Part shown: positions 50,283 to 61,712 of the stretch, piece by piece
Position numbering within the stretch: position 1 is the first letter of the stretch
How the letters are laid out: every line of letters starts with the position of its first letter
Assembly: GCA_038049695.1 (NCBI GenBank)
Contig: CP142458.1
Coordinates: forward strand, 60,917,501-60,981,500
DNA length: 64,000 bases
Origin: Cinnamomum chago
Taxonomy: Eukaryota; Streptophyta; Magnoliopsida; Laurales; Lauraceae
Reading direction: 5' to 3'
Translations under genes and position numbers: made by a program
The notes under the pieces: generated by a model
What the model saw: only the letters and a program-made list of their open reading frames with translations
The model's database searches: none
What the model was told of the DNA's origin: nothing

Positions 50283-53142
50283 ACTAAATAAAATGATTTC
50301 TTCAAGAAATAGTGTTGGAAGTTGGAAATATATAAGAGAATGAGGGAAGAGGAGAAGAAAATGGAAAAATAGGAAAAAAGTTACAAAAAATCAAGGTTTT
50401 CGGACATTACTCCATCTCGGCCGATATTTTCAGAGATATCGGTAATATCGGCCGATCGGTAATATTTTACCGATTCGGTATTGCTACAAAATATCGTCGT
50501 AGTATGGGCTGATATCGATTCATATCGGCCGGTGAATATGAACGGGTATTAATTGAGATTTTAAACCATAATCACACTTACTCATTAAGCTATTAGTATT
50601 TACTATTTAGTATCATAAATACTTCAACAATTTTTTTAAAAGTAGAAGATTAAAAAAAACCATTTTTCAACACAAAAAATCATGTTTATAAGTAGATCTA
50701 GCATGAAAGTGTGTAGATCTAAGTGAATAACACAACACAAACCCAAAAGTGACATGCCAATGATCGTTTCATTCATTTCTATGCTTTATCTAAAAATAAA
50801 AAATAAAAAAAACACATAATAGTAAAAATAAGGGAGTTAATTTGATTTTCTCTTACTAAATAAAATGATTTCTTCAAGAAATAGTGTTGGAAGTTGGAAA
50901 TATATAAGAGAATGAGGGAAGAGGAGAAGAAAATGGAAAAATAGGAAAAAAGTTACAAAAAATCAAGGTTTTTGGACATTACTCCATCTCGGCCGATATT
51001 TTCAGAGATATCGGTAATATCGGCCGATCGGTAATATTTTACCGATTCGGTATTGCTACAAAATATCGTCGTAGTATGGGCTGATATCGATTCATATCGG
51101 CCGGTGAATATGAACGGGTATTAATTGAGATTTTAAACCATAATCACACTTACTCATTAAGCTATTAGTATTTACTATTTAGTATCATAAATACTTCAAC
51201 AATTTTTTTAAAAGTAGAAGATTAAAAAAAACCATATTTCAACAAAAAAAATCATGTTTATAAGTAGATCTAGCATGAAAGTGTGTAGATCTAAGTGAAT
51301 AACACAACACAAACCCAAAAGTGACATGCCAATGATCGTTTCATTCATTTCTATGCTTTATCTAAAAATAAAAAATAAAAAAAATACATAATAGTAAAAA
51401 TAAGGGAGTTAATTTGATTTTCTCTTACTAAATAAAATGATTTCTACAAGAAATAGTGTTGGAAGTTGGAAATATATAAGAGAATGAGGGAAGAGGAGAA
51501 GAAAATGAAAAAATATGAAAAAAGTTACAAAAAATCAAGGTTTTTGGACATTACTCCATCTCGGCCGATATTTTCAGAGATATCGGTAATATCGGCCGAT
51601 CGGTAATATTTTACCGATTCGGTATTGCTACAAAATATCGTCGTAGTATGGGCTGATATCGATTCATATCGGCCGGTGAATATGAACGGGTATTAATTGA
51701 GATTTTAAACCATAATCACACTTACTCATTAAGCAATTAGTATTTACTATTTAGTATCATAAATACTTCAACAATTTTTTTAAAAGTAGAAGATTAAAAA
51801 AAACCATATTTCAACACAAAAAATCATGTTTATAAGTAGATCTAGCATGAAAGTGTGTAGATCTAAGTGAATAACACAACACAAACCCAAAAGTGACATG
51901 CCAATGATCGTTTCATTCATTTCTATGCTTTATCTAAAAATAAAAAATAAAAAAAATACATAATAGTAAAAATAAGGGAGTTAATTTGATTTTCTCTTAC
52001 TAAATAAAATGATTTCTTCAAGAAATAGTGTTGGAAGTTGGAAATATATAAGAGAATGAGGGAAGAGGAGAAGAAAATGGAAAAATAGGAAAAAAGTTAC
52101 AAAAAATCAAGGTTTTCGGACATTACTCCATCTCGGCCGATATTTTCAGAGATATCGGTAATATCGGCCGATCGGTAATATTTTACCGATTCGGTATTGC
52201 TACAAAATATCGTCGTAGTATGGGCTGATATCGATTCATATCGGCCGGTGAATATGAACGGGTATTAATTGAGATTTTAAACCATAATCACACTTACTCA
52301 TTAAGCTATTAGTATTTACTATTTAGTATCATAAATACTTCAACAATTTTTTTAAAAGTAGAAGATTAAAAAAAACCATTTTTCAACACAAAAAATCATG
52401 TTTATAAGTAGATCTAGCATGAAAGTGTGTAGATCTAAGTGAATAACACAACACAAACCCAAAAGTGACATGCCAATGATCGTTTCATTCATTTCTATGC
52501 TTTATCTAAAAATAAAAAATAAAAAAAACACATAATAGTAAAAATAAGGGAGTTAATTTGATTTTCTCTTACTAAATAAAATGATTTCTTCAAGAAATAG
52601 TGTTGGAAGTTGGAAATATATAAGAGAATGAGGGAAGAGGAGAAGAAAATGGAAAAATAGGAAAAAAGTTACAAAAAATCAAGGTTTTTGGACATTACTC
52701 CATCTCGGCCGATATTTTCAGAGATATCGGTAATATCGGCCGATCGGTAATATTTTACCGATTCGGTATTGCTACAAAATATCGTCGTAGTATGGGCTGA
52801 TATCGATTCATATCGGCCGGTGAATATGAACGGGTATTAATTGAGATTTTAAACCATAATCACACTTACTCATTAAGCTATTAGTATTTACTATTTAGTA
52901 TCATAAATACTTCAACAATTTTTTTAAAAGTAGAAGATTAAAAAAAACCATATTTCAACAAAAAAAATCATGTTTATAAGTAGATCTAGCATGAAAGTGT
53001 GTAGATCTAAGTGAATAACACAACACAAACCCAAAAGTGACATGCCAATGATCGTTTCATTCATTTCTATGCTTTATCTAAAAATAAAAAATAAAAAAAA
53101 TACATAATAGTAAAAATAAGGGAGTTAATTTGATTTTCTCTT
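49139..53142 (+). repeat. Trimer repeat, 1716 bp x 2.33 (M87-M93)
   Basis: Starts are 49139, 49711, 50283, 50855, 51427, 51999 and 52571. The unit is: CCATATTT with TTTCAACAAAAA; TTCTACAAG with ATGAAAAAATATG and AAGCAATTAG; TTTTCGGAC with ACACATAATAGT. It occurs as M87-M89 and M90-M92, and M93 starts a third copy. I saw no difference between the two full copies, which makes this one of the youngest duplications in the window. Confidence 0.9.
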
Positions 53143-53712
53143 ACTAAATAAAATGATTTCTTCAAGAAATAGTGTTGGAAGTTGGAAATATATAAGAGAA
53201 TGAGGGAAGAGGAGAAGAAAATGGAAAAATAGGAAAAAAGTTACAAAAATCAAGGTTTTTGGACATTACTCCATCTCGGCCGATATTTTCAGAGATATCG
53301 GTAATATCGGCCGATCGGTAATATTTTACCGATTCGGTATTGCTACAAAATATCGTCGTAGTATGGGCTGATATCGATTCATATCGGCCGGTGAATATGA
53401 ACGGGTATTAATTGAGATTTTAAACCATAATCACACTTACTCATTAAGCTATTAGTATTTACTATTTAGTATCATAAATACTTCAACAATTTTTTTAAAA
53501 GTAGAAGATTAAAAAAACCATTTTTCAACACAAAAAATCATGTTTATAAGTAGATCTAGCATGAAAGTGTGTAGATCTAAGTGAATAACACAACACAAAC
53601 CCAAAAGTGACATGCCAATGATCGTTTCATTCATTTCTATGCTTTATCTAAAAATAAAAAATAAAAAAAATACATAATAGTAAAAATAAGGGAGTTAATT
53701 TGATTTTCTCTT
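53143..53712 (+). repeat. Short variant monomer M94 (570 bp)
   Basis: The only 570 bp monomer. It is a GGACATT form with one A missing from the run in GTTACAAAAATCAAGG (near 53246) and one missing from the run before CCATTTTT (near 53510). It ends the homogenised trimer region and opens a stretch rich in private changes. Confidence 0.9.
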
Positions 53713-56700
53713 ACTAAATAAAATGATTTCTTCAAGAAATAGTGTTGGAAGTTGGAAATATATAAGAGAATGAGGGAAGAGGAGAAGAAAATGGAAAAAA
53801 AGGAAAAAAGTTACAAAAAATCAAGGTTTTTGGAATTACTCCATCTCGGCCGATATTTTCAGAGATATCGGTAATATCGGCCGATCGGTAATATTTTACC
53901 GATTCGGTATTGCTACAAAATATCGTCGTAGTATGGGCTGATATCGATTCATATCGGCCGGTGAATATGAACGGGTATTAATTGAGATTTTAAACCATAA
54001 TCACACTTACTCATTAAGCTATTAGTATTTACTATTTAGTATCATAAATACTTCAACAATTTTTTTAAAAGTAGAAGATTAAGAAAAACCATTTTTCAAC
54101 ACAAAAAATCATGTTTATAAGTAGATCTAGCATGAAAGTGTGTAGATCTAAGTGAATAACACAACACAAACCCAAAAGTGACATGCCAATGATCGTTTCA
54201 TTCATTTCTATGCTTTATCTAAAAATAAAAAATAAAAAAAATACATAATAGTAAAAATAAGGGAGTTAATTTGAATTTCTCTTACTAAATAAAATGATTT
54301 CTTCAAGAAATAGTGTTGGAAGTTGGAAATATATAAGAGAATGAGGGAAGAGGAGAAGAAAATGGAAAATAGGAAAAAAGTTACAAAAAATCAAGGTTTT
54401 TGGACATTACTCCATCTCGGCCGATATTTTCAAAGATATCGGTAATATCGGCCGATCGGTAATATTTTACCGATTCGGTATTGCTACAAAATATCGTCGT
54501 AGTATGGGCTGATATCGATTCATATCGGCCGGTGAATATGAACGGGTATTAATTGAGATTTTAAACCATAATCACACTTACTCATTAAGCTATTAGTATT
54601 TACTATTTAGTATCATAAATACTTCAACAATTTTTTTAAAAGTAGAAGATTAAAAAAAACCATTTTTCAACACAAAAAATCATGTTTATAAGTAGATTTA
54701 GAATGAAAGTGTGTAGATCTAAGTGAATAACACAACACAAACCCAAAAGTGACATGCCAATGATCGTTTCATTCATTTCTATGCTTTATCTAAAAATAAA
54801 AAATAAAAAAAATACATAATAGTAAAAATAAGGGAGTTAATTTGATTTTCTCTTACTAAATAAAATGATTTCTTCAAGAAATAGTGTTGGAAGTTGGAAA
54901 TATATAAGAGAATGAGGGAAGAGGAGAAGAAAATGGAAAAAAAGGAAAAAAGTTACAAAAAATCAAGGTTTTTGGAATTACTCCATCTCGGCCGATATTT
55001 TCAGAGATATCGGTAATATCGGCCGATCGGTAATATTTTACCGATTCGGTATTGCTACAAAATATCGTCGTAGTACGGGCTGATATCGATTCATATCGGC
55101 CGGTGAATATGAACGGGTATTAATTGAGATTTTAAACCATAATCACACTTACTCATTAAGCTATTAGTATTTACTATTTAGTATCATAAATACTTCAACA
55201 ATTTTTTTAAAAGTAGAAGATTAAGAAAAACCATTTTTCAACACAAAAAATCATGTTTATAAGTAGATCTAGCATGAAAGTGTGTAGATCTAAGTGAATA
55301 ACACAACACAAACCCAAAAGTGACATGCCAATGATCGTTTCATTCATTTCTATGCTTTATCTAAAAATAAAAAATAAAAAAAATACATAATAGTAAAAAT
55401 AAGGGAGTTAATTTGATTTTCTCTTACTAAATAAAATGATTTCTTCAAGAAATAGTGTTGGAAGTTGGAAATATATAAGAGAATGAGGGAAGAGGAGAAG
55501 AAAATGGAAAAATAGGAAAAAAGTTACAAAAAATCAAGGTTTTTGGACATTACTCCATCTCGGCCGATATTTTCAGAGATATCGGTAATATCGGCCGATC
55601 GGTAATATTTTACCGATTCGGTATTGCTACAAAATATCGTCGTAGTATGGGCTGATATCGATTCATATCGGCCGGTGAATATTAACGGGTATTAATTGAG
55701 ATTTTAAACCATAATCACACTTACTCATTAAGCTATTAGTATTTACTATTTAGTATCATAAATACTTCAACAATTTTTTTAAAAGTAGAAGATTAAAAAA
55801 AACCATTTTTCAACACAAATAATCATGTTTATAAGTAGATCTAGCATGAAAGTGTGTAGATCTAAGTGAATAACACAACACAAACCCAAAAGTGACATGC
55901 CAATGATCGTTTCATTCATTTCTATGCTTTATCTAAAAATAAAAAATAAAAAAAACACATAATAGTAAAAATAAGGGAGTTAATTTGATTTTCTCTTACT
56001 AAATAAAATGATTTCTTCAAGAAATAGTGTTGGAAGTTGGAAATATATAAGAGAATGAGGGAAGAGGAGAAGAAAATGGAAAAATAGGAAAAAAGTTACA
56101 AAAAATCAAGGTTTTTGGACATTACTCCATCTCGGCCGATATTTTCAGAGATATCGGTAATATCGGCCGATCGGTAATATTTTACCGATTCGGTATTGCT
56201 ACAAAATATCGTCGTAGTATGGGCTGATATCGATTCATATCGGCCGGTGAATATGAACGGGTATTAATTGAGATTTTAAACCATAATCACACTTACTCAT
56301 TAAGCTATTAGTATTTACTATTTAGTATCATAAATACTTCAACAATTTTTTTAAAAGTAGAAGATTAAAAAAAACCATTTTTCAACACAAAAAATCATGT
56401 TTATAAGTAGATGTAGCATGAAAGTGTGTAGATCTAAGTGAATAACACAACACAAACCCAAAAGTGACATGCCAATGATCGTTTCATTCATTTCTATGCT
56501 TTATCTAAAAATAAAAAATAAAAAAAATACATAATAGTAAAAATAAGGGAGTTAATTTGATTTTCTCTTACTAAATAAAATGATTTCTTCAAGAAATAGT
56601 GTTGGAAGTTGGAAATATATAAGAGAATGAGGGAAGAGGAGAAGAAAATGGAAAAATAGGAAAAAAGTTACAAAAAATCAAGGTTTTTGGAATAACTCCA

Positions 56701-58282
56701 TCTCGGCCGATATTTTCAGAGATATCGGTAATATCGGCCGATCGGTAATATTTTACCGATTCGGTATTGCTACAAAATATCGTCGTAGTATGGGCTGATA
56801 TCGATTCATATCGGCCGGTGAATATGAACGGGTATTAATTGAGATTTTAAACCATAATCACACTTACTCATTAAGCTATTAGTATTTACTATTTAGTATC
56901 ATAAATACTTCAACAATTTTTTTAAAAGTAGAAGATTAAAAAAAACCATTTTTCAACACAAAAAATCATGTTTATAAGTAGATCTAGCATGAAAGTGTGT
57001 AGATCTAAGTGAATAACACAACACAAACCCAAAAGTGACATGCCAATGATCGTTTCATTCATTTCTATGCTTTATCTAAAAATAAAAAATAAAAAAAATA
57101 CATAATAGTAAAAATAAGGGAGTTAATTTGATTTTCTCTTACTAAATAAAATGATTTCTTCAAGAAATAGTGTTGGAAGTTGGAAATATATAAGAGAATG
57201 AGGGAAGAGGAGAAGAAAATGGAAAATAGGAAAAAAGTTACAAAAAATCAAGGTTTTTGGACATTACTCCATCTCGGCCGATATTTTCAAAGATATCGGT
57301 AATATCGGCCGATCGGTAATATTTTACCGATTCGGTATTGCTACAAAATATCGTCGTAGTATGGGCTGATATCGATTCATATCGGCCGGTGAATATGAAC
57401 AGGTATTAATTGAGATTTTAAACCATAATCACACTTACTCATTAAGCTATTAGTATTTACTATTTAGTATCATAAATACTTCAACAATTTTTTTAAAAGT
57501 AGAAGATTAAAAAAAACCATTTTTCAACACAAAAAATCATGTTTATAAGTAGATTTAGCATGAAAGTGTGTAGATCTAAGTGAATAACACAACACAAACC
57601 CAAAAGTGACATGCCAATGATCGTTTCATTCATTTCTATGCTTTATCTAAAAATAAAAAATAAAAAAAAGACATAATAGTAAAAATAAGGGAGTTAATTT
57701 GATTTTCTCTTACTAAATAAAATGATTTCTTCAAGAAATAGTGTTGGAAGTTGGAAATATATAAGAGAATGAGGGAAGAGGAGAAGAAAATGGAAAAAAA
57801 GGAAAAAAGTTACAAAAAATCAAGGTTTTTGGAATTACTCCATCTCGGCCGATATTTTCAGAGATATCGGTAATATCGGCCGATCGGTAATATTTTACCG
57901 ATTCGGTATTGCTACAAAATATCGTCGTAGTATGGGCTGATATCGATTCATATCGGCCGGTGAATATGAACGGGTATTAATTGAGATTTTAAACCATAAT
58001 CACACTTACTCATTAAGCTATTAGTATTTACTATTTAGTATCATAAATACTTCAACAATTTTTTTAAAAGTAGAAGATTAAGAAAAACCATTTTTCAACA
58101 CAAAAAATCATGTTTATAAGTAGATCTAGCATGAAAGTGTGTAGATCTAAGAGAATAACACAACACAAACCCAAAAGTGACATGCCAATGATCGTTTCAT
58201 TCATTTCTATGCTTTATCTAAAAATAAAAAATAAAAAAAATACATAATAGTAAAAATAAGGGAGTTAATTTGATTTTCTCTT
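53713..58282 (+). repeat. Diverged segment M95-M102
   Basis: Starts are 53713, 54284, 54855, 55426, 55998, 56570, 57141 and 57712. A weak 5-monomer period of 2857 bp is visible: M96-M98 resemble M101-M103 (AAAATAGG with TTTTCAAAG and AGATTTAG; GATTAAGAAA with GGAATT; a CACA- or CAAATAATAG tail). Private changes are frequent: TTTGAATTTC near 54274, AGATTTAGAATG in M96, AGTACGGGC at 55076, GGAATAACTCC near 56694, GAACAGGT at 57401, AAAAGACATAATAG in M101 and AAGAGAATAAC at 58152. Confidence 0.8.
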
Positions 58283-61200
58283 ACTAAATAAAATGATTTC
58301 TTCAAGAAATAGTGTTGGAAGTTGGAAATATATAAGAGAATGAGGGAAGAGGAGAAGAAAATGGAAAAATAGGAAAAAAGTTACAAAAAATCAAGGTTTT
58401 TGGAATTACTCCATCTCGGCCGATATTTTCAGAGATATCGGTAATATCGGCCGATCGGTAATATTTTACCGATTCGGTATTGCTACAAAATATCGTCGTA
58501 GTATGGGCTGATATCGATTCATATCGGCCGGTGAATATGAACGGGTATTAATTGAGATTTTAAACCATAATCACACTTACTCATTAAGCTATTAGTATTT
58601 ACTATTTAGTATCATAAATACTTCAACAATTTTTTTAAAAGTAGAAGATTAAAAAAAACCATTTTTCAACACAAAAAATCATGTTTATAAGTAGATCTAG
58701 CATGAAAGTGTGTAGATCTAAGTGAATAACACAACACAAACCCAAAAGTGACATGCCAATGATCGTTTCATTCATTTCTATGCTTTATCTAAAAATAAAA
58801 AATAAAAAAAACAAATAATAGTAAAAATAAGGGAGTTAATTTGATTTTCTCTTACTAAATAAAATGATTTCTTCAAGAAATAGTGTTGGAAGTTGGAAAT
58901 ATATAAGAGAATGAGGGAAGAGGAGAAGAAAATGGAAAAATAGGAAAAAAGTTACAAAAAATCAAGGTTTTTGGACATTACTCCATCTCGGCCGATATTT
59001 TCAGAGATATCGGTAATATCGGCCGATCGGTAATATTTTACCGATTCGGTATTGCTACAAAATATCGTCGTAGTATGGGCTGATATCGATTCATATCGGC
59101 CGGTGAATATGAACGGGTATTAATTGAGATTTTAAACCATAATCACACTTACTCATTAAGCTATTAGTATTTACTATTTAGTATCATAAATACTTCAACA
59201 ATTTTTTTAAAAGTAGAAGATTAAGAAAAACCATTTTTCAACACAAAAAATCATGTTTATAAGTAGATCTAGCATGAAAGTGTGTAGATCTAAGTGAATA
59301 ACACAACACAAACCCAAAAGTGACATGCCAATGATCGTTTCATTCATTTCTATGCTTTATCTAAAAATAAAAAATAAAAAAAATACATAATAGTAAAAAT
59401 AAGGGAGTTAATTTGATTTTCTCTTACTAAATAAAATGATTTCTTCAAGAAATAGTGTTGGAAGTTGGAAATATATAAGAGAATGAGGGAAGAGGAGAAG
59501 AAAATGGAAAAATAGTAAAAAAGTTACAAAAAATCAAGGTTTTTGGACATTACTCCATCCCGGCCGATATTTTCAGAGATATCGGTAATATCGGCCGATC
59601 GGTAATATTTTACCGATTCGGTATTGCTACAAAATATCGTCGTAGTATGGGCTGATATCGATTCATATCGGCCGGTGAATATGAACGGGTATTAATTGAG
59701 ATTTTAAACCATAATCACACTTACTCATTAAGCTATTAGTATTTACTATTTAGTATCATAAATACTTCAACAATTTTTTTAAAAGTAGAAGATTAAGAAA
59801 AACCATTTTTCAACACAAAAAATCATGTTTATAAGTAGATCTAGCATGAAAGTGTGTAGATCTAAGTGAATAACACAACACAAACCCAAAAGTGACATGC
59901 CAATGATCGTTTCATTCATTTCTATGCTTTATCTAAAAATAAAAAATAAAAAAAATACATAATAGTAAAAATAAGGGAGTTAATTTGATTTTCTCTTACT
60001 AAATAAAATGATTTCTTCAAGAAATAGTGTTGGAAGTTGGAAATATATAAGAGAATGAGGGAAGAGGAGAAGAAAATGGAAAAATAGGAAAAAAGTTACA
60101 AAAAATCAAGGTTTTTGGAATTACTCCATCTCGGCCGATATTTTCAGAGATATCGGTAATATCGGCCGATCGGTAATATTTTACCGATTCGGTATTGCTA
60201 CAAAATATCGTCGTAGTATGGGCTGATATCGATTCATATCGGCCGGTGAATATGAACGGGTATTAATTGAGATTTTAAACCATAATCACACTTACTCATT
60301 AAGCTATTAGTATTTACTATTTAGTATCATAAATACTTCAACAATTTTTTTAAAAGTAGAAGATTAAAAAAAACCATTTTTCAACACAAATAATCATGTT
60401 TATAAGTAGATCTAGCATGAAAGTGTGTAGATCTAAGTGAATAACACAACACAAACCCAAAAGTGACATGCCAATGATCGTTTCATTCATTTCTATGCTT
60501 TATCTAAAAATAAAAAATAAAAAAAACACATAATAGTAAAAATAAGGGAGTTAATTTGATTTTCTCTTACTAAATAAAATGATTTCTTCAAGAAATAGTG
60601 TTGGAAGTTGGAAATATATAAGAGAATGAGGGAAGAGGAGAAGAAAATGGAAAAATAGGAAAAAAGTTACAAAAAATCAAGGTTTTTGGACATTACTCCA
60701 TCTCGGCCGATATTTTCAGAGATATCGGTAATATCGGCCGATCGGTAATATTTTACCGATTCGGTATTGCTACAAAATATCGTCGTAGTATGGGCTGATA
60801 TCGATTCATATCGGCCGGTGAATATGAACGGGTATTAATTGAGATTTTAAACCATAATCACACTTACTCATTAAGCTATTAGTATTTACTATTTAGTATC
60901 ATAAATACTTCAACAATTTTTTTAAAAGTAGAAGATTAAGAAAAACCATTTTTCAACACAAAAAATCATGTTTATAAGTAGATCTAGCATGAAAGTGTGT
61001 AGATCTAAGTGAATAACACAACACAAACCCAAAAGTGACATGCCAATGATCGTTTCATTCATTTCTATGCTTTATCTAAAAATAAAAAATAAAAAAAATA
61101 CATAATAGTAAAAATAAGGGAGTTAATTTGATTTTCTCTTACTAAATAAAATGATTTCTTCAAGAAATAGTGTTGGAAGTTGGAAATATATAAGAGAATG

Positions 61201-61712
61201 AGGGAAGAGGAGAAGAAAATGGAAAAATAGGAAAAAAGTTACAAAAAATCAAGGTTTTTGGACATTACTCCATCCCGGCCGATATTTTCAGAGATATCGG
61301 TAATATCGGCCGATCGGTAATATTTTACCGATTCGGTATTGCTACAAAATATCGTCGTAGTATGGGCTGATATCGATTCATATCGGCCGGTGAATATGAA
61401 CGGGTATTAATTGAGATTTTAAACCATAATCACACTTACTCATTAAGCTATTAGTATTTACTATTTAGTATCATAAATACTTCAACAATTTTTTTAAAAG
61501 TAGAAGATTAAGAAAAACCATTTTTCAAAACAAAAAATCATGTTTATAAGTAGATGTAGCATGAAAGTGTGTAGATCTAAGTGAATAACACAACACAAAC
61601 CCAAAAGTGACATGCCAATGATCGTTTCATTCATTTCTATGCTTTATCTAAAAATAAAAAATAAAAAAAATACATAATAGTAAAAATAAGGGAGTTAATT
61701 TGATTTTCTCTT
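58283..61712 (+). repeat. Trimer repeat, 1715 bp x 2 (M103-M108)
   Basis: Starts are 58283, 58854, 59426, 59998, 60569 and 61141. The unit is a GGAATT monomer without GATTAAG, then GATTAAG with GGACATT, then GATTAAG with CATCCCGG. The copies have diverged: M103 has the ACAAATAATAGT tail where M106 has CACAAATAATC and ACACATAATAGT; M105 has AATAGTAAAA at 59516; M108 has TTTTCAAAACA and AGATGTAGC. It is unrelated in composition to the 1716 bp trimer at 49139, so 3-monomer units arose at least twice. Confidence 0.8.
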
